Shown here piece by piece: positions 1 to 8,626 of a DNA stretch of 64,000 nucleotides. Origin of the DNA: an uncultured Clostridia bacterium. Its GTDB lineage: Bacteria; Bacillota; Clostridia; Oscillospirales; Ruminococcaceae. The DNA is taken from positions 62,001-126,000 of the forward strand of contig CANQCL010000003.1 of assembly GCA_947589215.1 (NCBI GenBank), given 5' to 3'. Made by a program: the position numbers and the translations under genes. Numbering within the stretch: position 1 is the stretch's first letter; each line of letters opens with the position of its first letter. The notes under the pieces were generated by a model. The model searched no databases. It saw nothing but the letters and a program-made list of their open reading frames with translations, and was not told the DNA's origin.

Positions 1-1
1 A

Positions 2-637
2 ATGATCGCTTTTATTATCTTTATGGATAATGCAGAGAGAAGAATTCCGATCCAGTATGCTAAGCGTGTTGTCGGAAGAAAAATGTACGGAGGACAAAGC
101 TCGTTCATTCCAATCAAGGTTGCAATGTCGGGAGTTCTTCCTATCATCTTCGCAATGTCGTTTATGTCATTGCCGTCAACGCTTGAGCTATTCATAGCAA
201 GACCGACCGATCCAACCGGATTCTGGCAGAATTTCTATGTTAAAATGCTTGACTGGTTCAGCTATGACAGTATGGTATACGCTGTGATCTACTTCTTATT
301 GATTATCGGATTTAACTACTTTTATGTATCAATGCAGTATAATCCTGTTGAGATAGCAAACAATTTAAGACAAAATAACGGCGGTATTCCCGGAATAAGA
401 CCGGGCAAGCCGACAACTACATTCATAAAGAGAGTATTGTCAAAGATCACTTTGGTAGGAGCTGTGTTCTTAGGAATTATCGCTATCTTCCCGATATTCT
501 TTGCTAAGTTCTCAGGTGTAGGAAGCATCGCTATGGGCGGTACATCTATCCTAATCGTTGTTTCTGTTGCACTTGAAACTGTCCGTACTTTGGAATCACA
601 AATGATGATGCGTCATCACAAGGGATTCCTTGAATAA
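2..637 (+). CDS. secY: SecY preprotein translocase channel, C-terminal half (5' end outside window)
   Basis: Core channel subunit of the Sec translocon in the cytoplasmic membrane. The fragment begins near the cytoplasmic loop with the conserved QRRIP-like ERRIPIQYAKR and YGGQS stretch, then shows the last four membrane segments and the cytoplasmic loop NPVEIANNLRQ followed by IPGIRPGKPT, both typical of SecY. About 211 of the usual 420-430 residues are present, so the N-terminal half lies upstream of the window. adk follows after 25 bases, the standard order in the spc operon of Firmicutes. The first codon listed is only the first in-window Met, not the true start. Confidence 0.97.
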   Translation: MIAFIIFMDNAERRIPIQYAKRVVGRKMYGGQSSFIPIKVAMSGVLPIIFAMSFMSLPSTLELFIARPTDPTGFWQNFYVKMLDWFSYDSMVYAVIYFLLIIGFNYFYVSMQYNPVEIANNLRQNNGGIPGIRPGKPTTTFIKRVLSKITLVGAVFLGIIAIFPIFFAKFSGVGSIAMGGTSILIVVSVALETVRTLESQMMMRHHKGFLE

Positions 638-662
638 GAATTATCAGGAGTAGTGGTTATTT

Positions 663-1295
663 ATGAATTTGATTTTATTAGGAGCTCCGGGAGCAGGTAA
701 GGGTACTCAGGCTGAGGTTATATGCAAGGCTTTGAATATTCCTACTATCTCGACCGGAAATATGCTTAGGGAAGCTGTTAAAAACGGAACAAAGAGCGGT
801 CTTGAAGCAAAGAGCTTTATGGACAGCGGCAAACTGGTTCCTGATGAAGTAGTTATAGGAATTCTCAAGGACAGAATTGCTGAGGACGACTGCAAAAACG
901 GTTTCATACTCGACGGTTTTCCCAGAACAGTTCCGCAGGCAGAGGCTCTTGACAATATGGGCGTTACAATTGATAAGGTCATTGAGATCTATGTTCCTGA
1001 TGAGAAGATAAAGCAGAGACTTTCGGGCAGAAGAGTCTGCGAGCGCTGCGGAAATTCTTATCACGTTGACTTTAAGCCTACAAAGGTAGAGGGTGTTTGC
1101 GACGCTTGCGGCGGTAAGACTGTTATCCGTAAGGACGACGAGCCTGAGACGGTAAACAACAGACTTGCTGTTTACCACGAGCAGACAGCTCCTTTGAAGG
1201 GCTATTACGAAAAGCAGGGAAAGCTGGTCACAGTTGAGGGACAGGAAGAAGTTTCAGAGACATCAAAGCTGACGCTTGCTGCAATTGAGGCGTAA
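663..1295 (+). CDS. adk: Adenylate kinase, zinc-binding LID type
   Basis: Catalyses ATP + AMP = 2 ADP in the cytoplasm. The P-loop GAPGAGKGT is at residues 7-15, the DGFPRT motif at 84-89, and the LID carries four cysteines (Cys126, 129, 146, 149) in a CxxC...CxxC arrangement, the zinc-binding form found in many Gram-positive bacteria. Length 210 is normal for the long form. It sits between secY and map with only 3 bases to map, so it is co-transcribed with the ribosomal-protein operon. Confidence 0.98.
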   Translation: MNLILLGAPGAGKGTQAEVICKALNIPTISTGNMLREAVKNGTKSGLEAKSFMDSGKLVPDEVVIGILKDRIAEDDCKNGFILDGFPRTVPQAEALDNMGVTIDKVIEIYVPDEKIKQRLSGRRVCERCGNSYHVDFKPTKVEGVCDACGGKTVIRKDDEPETVNNRLAVYHEQTAPLKGYYEKQGKLVTVEGQEEVSETSKLTLAAIEA

Positions 1296-1298
1296 TCA

Positions 1299-2048
1299 AT
1301 GTTGTATATTAAATCGGACAGCGATATTGAAAAAATGAAGAAGGCAGGAAAAATCACTGCCGGAGCATTAAAAATTGCCGGAGAGTCGATAAAAGCGGGA
1401 ATGACCACCAAAGAGCTTGATAAGATCATTCACAGGTATATAACGTCGCACGGAGCGGTTCCGTCGTTTTTGGGATACGGCGGGTTTCCGGCGTCGGCTT
1501 GTATTTCTGTAAATGACGAGGTCATTCACGGTATTCCCGACGGGAGAAAGATAGAAAACGGCGATATAGTTTCTGTCGATGTGGGAGCGTATATCGGAGG
1601 CTTTCACGGAGACAGTGCAAAAACCTTTGCGGTCGGAGAGATCTCTGATGAAGCAAAGGCGCTTATGAAGTCGACTGAGGAGAGCTTATATCTTGCAATA
1701 GATATGGCAAAGCCGGGTATCAGGCTCGGCGATATCGGTCATGCGATTCAGAAGCATAATGAGGACAACGGATACAGTGTTGTTAAAGAGTTTGTAGGTC
1801 ACGGTGTGGGTAAAAATCTTCACGAAGATCCCGAAGTGCCGAATTTCGGCAGAGAAGGACACGGTTTACGTTTGGTTTCTGGTATGGTTATAGCTGTAGA
1901 GCCTATGATAAACGCAGGAACTGCTAATGTAAAGGTCATGCCGAACGACTGGACTGTTAAGACAACGGACGGTTCGCTGTCGGCTCACTTTGAGCATACA
2001 ATCGCTATCACTGATAACGGCGCAGTTATTTTGACGCAAGCCGATTAA
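1299..2048 (+). CDS. map: Methionine aminopeptidase type I
   Basis: Removes the initiator Met from nascent proteins after deformylation. All dinuclear metal ligands and the substrate His of the M24A family are visible: His77, Asp94, Asp105, His168 (in VGHGVG), Glu201 and Glu232. Length 249 matches the short bacterial type I enzyme without an N-terminal zinc extension. It follows adk by 3 bases and precedes the KOW protein, the usual secY-adk-map order. Confidence 0.98.
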   Translation: MLYIKSDSDIEKMKKAGKITAGALKIAGESIKAGMTTKELDKIIHRYITSHGAVPSFLGYGGFPASACISVNDEVIHGIPDGRKIENGDIVSVDVGAYIGGFHGDSAKTFAVGEISDEAKALMKSTEESLYLAIDMAKPGIRLGDIGHAIQKHNEDNGYSVVKEFVGHGVGKNLHEDPEVPNFGREGHGLRLVSGMVIAVEPMINAGTANVKVMPNDWTVKTTDGSLSAHFEHTIAITDNGAVILTQAD

Positions 2049-2063
2049 TTAGGAGGTAGCGTT

Positions 2064-2318
2064 GTGGATATAAAGGTTGGCTCTGTTGTAAAGAGTTGTG
2101 CAGGCCGCGATAAAGATTCCTTTTTCGTTGCAGTGGGAATAAGCGGCGGCTTTGTGGAAATAGCAAACGGCAAGGAGCGTAAGCTTGAAAAGCCTAAGCG
2201 GAAAAACATAAAGCACATTTCACCTACCGGCTCTTTGATCTCAATGGAAGCCTTAACAAACAAAAAACTGAAAAAGGTGCTAAATGAGTTCTCGACCCAA
2301 GGGCTCAGACAGCCGTAG
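2064..2318 (+). CDS. KOW-domain RNA-binding protein (L14e/L27e-like)
   Basis: Small basic protein of 84 residues whose first 30 residues (IKVGSVVKS...GRDKDSFFVAV) form a KOW-type SH3 barrel. Homologues sit between map and infA in many Clostridia and are annotated as ribosomal L14E/L6E/L27E-like; their function is not established. The GTG start at 2064 is chosen because AGGAGG lies at 2051-2056, 7 bases upstream. Co-transcribed with map and infA. Confidence 0.9.
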   Translation: MDIKVGSVVKSCAGRDKDSFFVAVGISGGFVEIANGKERKLEKPKRKNIKHISPTGSLISMEALTNKKLKKVLNEFSTQGLRQP

Positions 2319-2349
2319 CTTATTAAGGAAAGGAAGGGTGTAAACATTT

Positions 2350-2568
2350 ATGTCAAAAGAAGATGTAATCGAGGTTGAAGGTACGGTTTTAGAAGCTATG
2401 CCGAATGCTACTTTTAAAGTTGAGCTTGCAAACGGACATCAGATTCTAGCGCACGTATCAGGAAAGCTAAGACTTAACTACATTCGTATTATTCCGGGAG
2501 ATAAGGTAACGGTTGAAATGTCACCTTATGATTTAAGCAAGGGAAGAATTACCTGGAGATCAAAATAG
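2350..2568 (+). CDS. infA: Translation initiation factor IF-1
   Basis: Binds the 30S A site during initiation, working with IF-2 and IF-3. The 72-residue protein is a single S1/OB fold with the usual IF-1 sequence ([32 protein letters not shown]). Spacing and order (infA-rpmJ-rpsM) are those of the alpha operon in Firmicutes. Confidence 0.98.
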   Translation: MSKEDVIEVEGTVLEAMPNATFKVELANGHQILAHVSGKLRLNYIRIIPGDKVTVEMSPYDLSKGRITWRSK

Positions 2569-2572
2569 GTAA

Positions 2573-2746
<174 letters not shown>

Positions 2747-2775
2747 CGAATGAATAATGGAGGTGCAGCTAAATA

Positions 2776-3144
2776 ATGGCTCGTATTGCTGGAATCGACC
2801 TTCCGAAAAATAAGAGAGTTGAAATAGGACTTACTTATATTTACGGTATTGGTCAAAGTACCGCAACAAAAATTCTTGAGGCAACAGGAATAAATCCTGA
2901 CACCAGAGTTAAGGATTTGACAGATGACGACGAATCAAAGATCCGTGACTACATCGACAAGAACCTGACCGTTGAGGGTGACCTCAGAAGAAATGTTGCA
3001 TTGAACATCAAGAGATTAACAGAAATCGGTTGTTACAGAGGACTTCGCCATCGTCGTGGACTTCCTGTAAGAGGTCAGAGAACAAAGACCAACGCAAGAA
3101 CCCGTAAAGGTCCTGTAAAGACAATCGCAAATAAGAAGAAGTAA
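2776..3144 (+). CDS. rpsM: 30S ribosomal protein S13 (uS13)
   Basis: Head-of-30S protein contacting 16S rRNA and the P-site tRNA. The 122-residue product shows the helix-two-turns-helix region ([20 protein letters not shown]) and the basic C-terminal tail with [13 protein letters not shown], which is invariant in bacterial S13. Fifteen bases separate it from rpsK. Confidence 0.99.
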   Translation: MARIAGIDLPKNKRVEIGLTYIYGIGQSTATKILEATGINPDTRVKDLTDDDESKIRDYIDKNLTVEGDLRRNVALNIKRLTEIGCYRGLRHRRGLPVRGQRTKTNARTRKGPVKTIANKKK

Positions 3145-3159
3145 AGGAGGGTATGAACA

Positions 3160-3549
3160 ATGGCTCAGAAGAAACCTATTCGCCGCAGACGCGAAAGAAA
3201 GAATATTGAACAGGGACAGGTTCATATCCAGTCTACTTTCAATAACACAATAGTAACTATCACCGACTTGCAGGGTAATGCAATCTCGTGGGCAAGCGCA
3301 GGCGGACTCGGATTCAGAGGTTCAAAGAAATCAACTCCGTTCGCTGCACAGACTGCCGCTGAGACTGCCGCAAGAGCTGCAAAGGAGCACGGTTTGAAAA
3401 CCGTTGAGGTTTATGTAAAGGGACCGGGTTCAGGACGTGAGGCTGCTATCAGAGCGCTTCAGACAGAGGAGCTTGAGGTCAGACTTATCAAGGACGTGAC
3501 CCCTATTCCTCACAACGGATGCCGTCCGCCTAAGAGAAGACGTGTATAG
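3160..3549 (+). CDS. rpsK: 30S ribosomal protein S11 (uS11)
   Basis: Platform protein of the 30S subunit. The 129-residue sequence contains the typical [26 protein letters not shown] and C-terminal [12 protein letters not shown] stretches of S11. It follows rpsM with a strong AGGAGG-like site and precedes rpsD. Confidence 0.99.
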   Translation: MAQKKPIRRRRERKNIEQGQVHIQSTFNNTIVTITDLQGNAISWASAGGLGFRGSKKSTPFAAQTAAETAARAAKEHGLKTVEVYVKGPGSGREAAIRALQTEELEVRLIKDVTPIPHNGCRPPKRRRV

Positions 3550-3630
3550 TTTACAAAGCTGAGTTTAAAAGTTTACTTGGCGTCCAATAATGAAGATTGG
3601 ATATTAATTAAAAAACGGAGGTAATAACTA

Positions 3631-4227
3631 ATGGCAGTTAGCAGAGAACCAATTTTGAAGAGATGTAAGTCCTTAGGCATCAGCCCTATGGTTATGGGTG
3701 TCGGTAAGGAAACAAAGAGAGATCCGAATAAGAATTCAAGAAGAAAAGTATCAGAATACGGACTTCAGTTAAAAGAAAAGCAAAAGCTCAAGTTTATTTA
3801 CGGCGTTCTGGAAAAGCAATTCTATCACTACTATGAATTGGCTGAAAAGCAGGAAGGTCAGGCAGGTACTAACCTGTTGACTATGCTTGAGTCAAGACTT
3901 GATAACGTTGTTTTCAGAATGGGGCTTTCAATGACAAGAAGAGAATCCAGACAGCTTGTCGGTCACGGGCATTTTGAAGTCAACGGAAAGAAAGTTGACA
4001 TCCCTTCATACAGAGTAAAGCCGGGCGATGTTATTTCTCTAAAAGAGAAGAGCAAGAAAAGTGTTAAATTCAATGAAATTATTGAAGCAACAAAGGGCAG
4101 AACAGTTCCTTCATGGCTCGATAAGGATAACAACACTTTGTCTGCTACAGTAGTCAGAGCTCCTGAGAAGGAAGACCTCGATTACGAAATAGAAGAGCAT
4201 CTTATCGTCGAGTTATACTCAAAATAA
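3631..4227 (+). CDS. rpsD: 30S ribosomal protein S4 (uS4)
   Basis: 16S rRNA-binding assembly protein. The 198-residue product has the N-terminal S4 region without the zinc-knuckle cysteines, then the S4 RNA-binding domain (LDNVVFRMGL, RQLVGHGHFEVNGKKVDIPSYRVKPGD). In many Clostridia rpsD lies in the alpha operon before rpoA, as here. S4 is an autogenous regulator in several bacteria; the 81-base gap upstream and the hairpin immediately downstream are possible control sites, but this is inference. Confidence 0.98.
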   Translation: MAVSREPILKRCKSLGISPMVMGVGKETKRDPNKNSRRKVSEYGLQLKEKQKLKFIYGVLEKQFYHYYELAEKQEGQAGTNLLTMLESRLDNVVFRMGLSMTRRESRQLVGHGHFEVNGKKVDIPSYRVKPGDVISLKEKSKKSVKFNEIIEATKGRTVPSWLDKDNNTLSATVVRAPEKEDLDYEIEEHLIVELYSK

Positions 4228-4280
4228 TAAGCTTGTCTGCGGCTTTGGCTTTTTGCCGAAGCTGGTTGCAGCAAAGCTTA
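4228..4280 (+). other. Long stable hairpin between rpsD and rpoA
   Basis: The rpsD stop codon overlaps a 53-base interrupted inverted repeat: outer arms TAAGCTT (4228-4234) and AAGCTTA (4274-4280), then CTGC/GCAG, then a GC-rich inner stem closed by GGC/GCC around a T-rich loop at 4247-4255. No uridine tract follows, so it does not look like a classical terminator. It could be an mRNA-processing or attenuation element that sets rpoA and rplQ expression apart from the S4 genes. Confidence 0.6.
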
Positions 4281-4328
4281 TATCATTCGTTAAAACAATC
4301 GTCGTTATTACGAACAGGAGGGTTTTAA

Positions 4329-5288
4329 ATGCTTGAAAAAATTGAAAAGCCAGACATTGAAATAGCAGAGCAAAAGGGTGACGGAACATACGGAAAATTT
4401 GTTCTTGAGCCGCTGGAGCGAGGCTATGGTACTACCCTGGGCAACAGCTTAAGAAGGGTATTACTCTCCTCATTACCCGGTGTTGCCGTTAATTCGGTAA
4501 AGATTGACGGTGTACATCATGAGTTATCAACTGTTCCGGGGGTTAAGGAAGACGTAACTGAGATCATTCTTAACTTAAAGGGACTGACAGCAAAGCTATA
4601 TGGCGAAGGACCAAAGACCATTTATATTGAAGCAGAGGGAGAATGTGAGGTTACTGCCGGTGACATCAAAACGGACTCTGAGGTAGATATTCTAGTACCC
4701 GATATGCACATTGCCACATTGGGCGAAGGCGCTAAGCTTTATATGGAAATAGTTATCGACAGGGGACGCGGATACGTTTCTGCTGAAAAGAATAAAAGCT
4801 ATATGCCGAATGCACCTATTGGTGTTATTGCTGTTGACAGTATTTATACGCCGGTATTAAAGGTAAATTACACGGTGGAAAACACCCGTGTAGGACAAAT
4901 TACAGATTTCGATAAGCTTATACTAGAGGTCTGGACAGACGGAACGATCTCTGCAAAGGAAGCTGTATCGTTGGCAGCCAAACTCCTCAGCGAGCATCTG
5001 AGCCTTTTCGTTGAATTATCTGAAGAGACAAGTGTTGTTGAGATAATGGTAGAAAAGGATGATAAGGGAAAAGAAAAAGCACTGGAGATGACCATTGAGG
5101 AACTTGACTTATCCGTGCGTTCGTTCAACTGCTTGAAGAGAGCGGGAATAAATACTGTTAATGACTTGGTTGAAAAGTCAGAAGAAGAAATGATGAAGGT
5201 AAGAAACCTCGGAAAGAAATCGTTTGACGAGGTCAAGGAAAAGCTCAGAAGCTTGGGTTATGACCTGAGTTCGGAGGAGAACAGCTAA
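4329..5288 (+). CDS. rpoA: DNA-directed RNA polymerase subunit alpha
   Basis: Dimerises to nucleate RNA polymerase assembly; its C-terminal domain contacts UP elements and activators. The N-terminal domain shows [22 protein letters not shown] (split here by its conserved RR) and the C-terminal domain shows [17 protein letters not shown] and the [16 protein letters not shown] helices. Length 319 is normal. AGGAGG lies just upstream of the ATG. The unit rpsM-rpsK-rpsD-rpoA-rplQ is intact. Confidence 0.99.
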   Translation: MLEKIEKPDIEIAEQKGDGTYGKFVLEPLERGYGTTLGNSLRRVLLSSLPGVAVNSVKIDGVHHELSTVPGVKEDVTEIILNLKGLTAKLYGEGPKTIYIEAEGECEVTAGDIKTDSEVDILVPDMHIATLGEGAKLYMEIVIDRGRGYVSAEKNKSYMPNAPIGVIAVDSIYTPVLKVNYTVENTRVGQITDFDKLILEVWTDGTISAKEAVSLAAKLLSEHLSLFVELSEETSVVEIMVEKDDKGKEKALEMTIEELDLSVRSFNCLKRAGINTVNDLVEKSEEEMMKVRNLGKKSFDEVKEKLRSLGYDLSSEENS

Positions 5289-5325
5289 TAAATCATTTCG
5301 TAAAAATAATAAAGGAGTGAATATC

Positions 5326-5667
5326 ATGCCAGGTTCAAGAAAATTGGGCAGAACAAGCGACCAAAGAAGAGCAATGCTTAGAGCTATGGTTACTTTTCTT
5401 CTCGAAAATGGTAAGATAGAAACAACTGTATCAAGAGCCAAAGAAGTTCAGGCTATGACCGAAAAAATGATAACACTAGGTAAAACTCCTGAGCTGCATA
5501 ATAAGCGTCAAGTTCTTTCATATGTTACAAAGGAAAGCGTTGCAAAGAAGTTATTTGATGAAATTTCACCGAAGTATGCTGAGCGCAACGGCGGTTATAC
5601 AAAAGTAATCAAAATCGGACCTCGTCGCGGAGACGCTGCTGAAATGGCAATTATTCAGTTGGTATAA
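5326..5667 (+). CDS. rplQ: 50S ribosomal protein L17 (bL17)
   Basis: Large-subunit protein near the exit tunnel, always downstream of rpoA in Firmicutes. The start chosen is the ATG at 5326, giving [19 protein letters not shown], the standard L17 N-terminus; an in-frame GTG at 5317 overlaps the ribosome binding site GGAG at 5314-5317 and is unlikely. The product has 113 residues. A strong terminator follows, closing the operon. Confidence 0.98.
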   Translation: MPGSRKLGRTSDQRRAMLRAMVTFLLENGKIETTVSRAKEVQAMTEKMITLGKTPELHNKRQVLSYVTKESVAKKLFDEISPKYAERNGGYTKVIKIGPRRGDAAEMAIIQLV

Positions 5668-5678
5668 ACTAAAACAGA

Positions 5679-5710
5679 CAACTCTTAAATTCGTTTAAGA
5701 GTTGTTTTTT
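5679..5710 (+). terminator. Intrinsic terminator of the alpha operon
   Basis: An 11-bp perfect stem CAACTCTTAAA/TTTAAGAGTTG with a TTCG tetraloop is followed by TTTTTT. It ends the secY-to-rplQ transcription unit. Confidence 0.93.
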
Positions 5711-5841
5711 ATTATTATCATTTTGTAAATAAAAGACTTGCAATTTACTGAAATTTTACTAAAACCACTAGCAATAATTTTTATAATAGTGTATAATGTT
5801 TGAAGGTTTTATATAATTATAAAATAATAAGGGAGTAAAAA

Positions 5842-7611
5842 ATGAATTTATTTGCAGTGTTGAAGCTTGTCGGCGGACTTGCTCTGTTTCTTTACGGAAT
5901 GGATGTAATGGGTTCAAGCCTTGAAAAGCTTGCCGGCGGAAGATTAGAAAGAATTTTTGAAAAGCTTACGTCCAACCCCTTGAAGGCTGTATTGCTCGGC
6001 GCCGGAGTGACAGCGGTAATTCAAAGCTCAGCGGCGACAACAGTTATGCTAGTAGGCTTTGTTAATTCGGGAATTATGAAACTGCATCAGGCTATCGGTA
6101 TCATTATGGGTGCAAATATCGGTACGACTGTTACTGCGTGGCTTTTGAGCCTGACAGGTATTGAGGGAGATAATTTCTGGCTTACGTTGCTCAAACCGTC
6201 TTCATTCACACCTATATTGGCGCTGATAGGATTAATTCTTTATATGTTTGTTAAATCGGGTAAGAAAAGAGATATCGGAGCTATACTTCTCGGCTTTGCC
6301 ATTTTAATGTTCGGTATGGACACAATGTCGGGGGCTATAGATCCTCAGGCTGTTCCGGGACTTACAAACATCTTGACAATGTTTTCAAATCCTTTCTTTG
6401 GGGTTTTGGCAGGTATTATTATTACGGCTGTACTTCAAAGCTCATCGGCATCTGTAGGCGTTTTGCAGGCGCTTTCTGCTACAGGCGCTATTAAATTCGG
6501 TGCTGCTATCCCTATTATCTTGGGGCAGAATATAGGCTCGTGTGTAACGGCGCTTATATCTTCTGTTGGAACTAACAAGGCTGCGAAAAGGGTAGCTATC
6601 GTTCATCTTTATTTTAATATTATAGGAACAGTGTTATTTTTAACTGTATTCTATATTCTCAACTCGATAATAGATTTCAGCTTTATGAACGACACTGTGG
6701 GTGCGGCACAGATAGCTATAGTTCATACGCTGTTTAACTGCGGAGTAACAATTATACTTCTGCCGTTTATCAAAGTTCTTGAAAAGCTTGCTTATCTTAC
6801 CATTAGAGAGGATAAGGAGGAGAAGGAAAAGAAAAACACATTCGCCCTTTTGGACGACAGATTTCTTGCAACTCCGAGCGTTGCTTTAGCTCAGTGCAGA
6901 ACTTTGCTAGTTAAAATGTCGGAGATGGCGAGGGAAAACATACGTCTTGCGATAGCGACGATAAACAAGTATGACGCCGATGCGGCTAAGCAGGTCGAAA
7001 AAAATGAGGATATGGTCGATAAGTTTGAGGATAAGATAGGAACTTATCTTGTTAAGCTGTCAAGCAGGGATCTGTCTGTAAAGGACAGCCAGTCGATTGC
7101 AATGCAGCTGCACGTTATCGGCGACTTTGAGAGAATTTCCGACCACTCGAAAAACATAATCAAGCTTTCAAATGAAATGCACGACAAGAAAATTGAGTTT
7201 TCTAAAAAAGCAAGGGCGGAGCTTAAAGTCATATGCCGTGCTGTAACTGATATTCTTGATATGGCAGTTGAGGCATTTACCACTCAGGATAAGAATGTAA
7301 TAACCAAAATTGAGGCACTTGAGGAGGCTATTGACAAGCTTTGCTTAAAGCTTAGAAACAGACACATAAAGAGGCTTCAAAAGGGAACCTGCACCATCGA
7401 GCTCGGTTTTATTTTTACAGACCTTCTGACGAATTTAGAAAGAGTGTCGGATCATTGTTCAAATATTGCGTCGTCTATAAAACAGGCGGATGACGAGTCT
7501 TTCGAATCGCACAAATATGTCAGAAAGCTTAAAGAGAACGGCGAGACTTTTGATAGAGATGTAGAGGAATATATGGACATATATCATATTCCCAAAAAGC
7601 AGGAAAGATAA
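5842..7611 (+). CDS. Na+/phosphate cotransporter with PhoU-like tail
   Basis: NptA/YjbB-type membrane protein expected to move inorganic phosphate with Na+. Residues about 1-310 hold eight or nine membrane segments and the two inverted QSS repeats of the family (TAVIQSSAATTV and TAVLQSSSASVG), each followed by a GxNIGT/S motif. Residues about 350-589 form a helical PhoU-like domain. RBS AGGGAG is upstream; two TATAAT boxes at 5782 and 5792 may be its promoter but no good -35 was found. No PhoR/PhoB or Pst genes are nearby, so the true substrate (phosphate uptake or efflux) is inferred from the family only. Confidence 0.92.
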   Translation: MNLFAVLKLVGGLALFLYGMDVMGSSLEKLAGGRLERIFEKLTSNPLKAVLLGAGVTAVIQSSAATTVMLVGFVNSGIMKLHQAIGIIMGANIGTTVTAWLLSLTGIEGDNFWLTLLKPSSFTPILALIGLILYMFVKSGKKRDIGAILLGFAILMFGMDTMSGAIDPQAVPGLTNILTMFSNPFFGVLAGIIITAVLQSSSASVGVLQALSATGAIKFGAAIPIILGQNIGSCVTALISSVGTNKAAKRVAIVHLYFNIIGTVLFLTVFYILNSIIDFSFMNDTVGAAQIAIVHTLFNCGVTIILLPFIKVLEKLAYLTIREDKEEKEKKNTFALLDDRFLATPSVALAQCRTLLVKMSEMARENIRLAIATINKYDADAAKQVEKNEDMVDKFEDKIGTYLVKLSSRDLSVKDSQSIAMQLHVIGDFERISDHSKNIIKLSNEMHDKKIEFSKKARAELKVICRAVTDILDMAVEAFTTQDKNVITKIEALEEAIDKLCLKLRNRHIKRLQKGTCTIELGFIFTDLLTNLERVSDHCSNIASSIKQADDESFESHKYVRKLKENGETFDRDVEEYMDIYHIPKKQER

Positions 7612-7656
7612 CATAGACTGCGGGTATCTTTTTATATAATGTAATTATAATTGGGT

Positions 7657-7692
7657 AATGTCCTTGTGTTACATAACTAAGGACATTTCTTT
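7657..7692 (+). terminator. Terminator after the Na/Pi cotransporter
   Basis: Nine-base stem AATGTCCTT/AAGGACATT around a 13-base loop, followed by TCTTT. The T-run is short, so termination may be partial. A TATAAT at 7703-7708 just beyond it, with AGGACA 17 bases upstream inside the stem, could be a promoter for the next gene. Confidence 0.65.
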
Positions 7693-7730
7693 ATAAACCG
7701 GCTATAATTTTAAAGGCAAGGAGTTTATGT

Positions 7731-8582
7731 ATGAACAAGATTTATGAAAAGCTTGAAAGGTGCTGTAAGTATATACGCAAAAAGACCGATTTTGTTCCTG
7801 AGATTGCGCTTGTTCTCGGCTCGGGTCTGGGAGATTATGCAGAGAGCGTAAATGTCAAAATTGAGCTTACTATCCCCTACTCTGATATTAGCGGCTTTCC
7901 TGTGTCTACAGTTTCAGGGCATAAAGGGCAGTTTGTTTTTGCAACAGTAAACGGCGTTAAGACGGTCATTATGCAGGGTAGAGTACATTTTTACGAGGGA
8001 TATGAGATTACTGATGTAGTTCTGCCTGTTAGGTTGATGGGAATGCTGGGCGCAAAGGTTTTGTTTCTGACAAACGCCGCAGGGGGAATTAACGAGAATT
8101 TTCAGTGCGGAGATTTTATGCTAATCACCGACCAGATATCATCGCTTGTGAAAAGCCCTCTCATTGGCGAAAATATTGATAAGCTGGGTGTTCGTTTTCC
8201 TGATATGAGCGAGATATATGACAGGAATTTGGCAGATATCATAAGAAAGTCTGCTGACGAGATCAATATTAATATAAAAGAGGGAGTTTATATCCAAACT
8301 ACAGGACCGCAGTTTGAGTCTCCTGCTGAGATAAGGGCGTTTAAAGCTATGGGGGCGGACGCCGTTGGTATGAGTACAGCTTGCGAGGCTATTGCGGCAA
8401 AGCATATGGGTATGAATATATGCGGAATATCTTGCATTACCAATATGGCGGCAGGAATAAGCAAGAGTCCTATTTCGCATATTGAGGTTAGTGAAACGGC
8501 TGACAGAGTAGCTGATGATTTTAAAAGGCTTCTGACAGAGGCTATTGAAAACATATCTGATTATTTAAACACTAAGCGGTAA
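7731..8582 (+). CDS. punA: Purine-nucleoside phosphorylase (trimeric PNP I type)
   Basis: Phosphorolysis of (deoxy)guanosine and inosine to base plus ribose-1-phosphate. The 283-residue sequence has the phosphate-binding GSGLGDYAE and GHKGQF..., the RVHFYEGY motif, the LTNAAGGIN segment, the GPQFESPAEIRA loop and GADAVGMST; the base-contacting Asn lies in CITNMAAGI, as in inosine/guanosine-specific trimeric enzymes. The following gene is an adenosine/SAH-deaminase-like amidohydrolase, so the pair could convert adenosine to inosine and then hypoxanthine. The symbol follows the Bacillus name. Confidence 0.95.
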   Translation: MNKIYEKLERCCKYIRKKTDFVPEIALVLGSGLGDYAESVNVKIELTIPYSDISGFPVSTVSGHKGQFVFATVNGVKTVIMQGRVHFYEGYEITDVVLPVRLMGMLGAKVLFLTNAAGGINENFQCGDFMLITDQISSLVKSPLIGENIDKLGVRFPDMSEIYDRNLADIIRKSADEININIKEGVYIQTTGPQFESPAEIRAFKAMGADAVGMSTACEAIAAKHMGMNICGISCITNMAAGISKSPISHIEVSETADRVADDFKRLLTEAIENISDYLNTKR

Positions 8583-8626
8583 ATCGAAAAATGGAGGAAT
8601 ACTCTTGATAGAGTAAAAACATAAAT

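Noticed and set aside
678-1178. Long minus-strand frame opposite adk
   Set aside because: adk is certain on the plus strand; the antisense frame has no recognisable domain or start signals.
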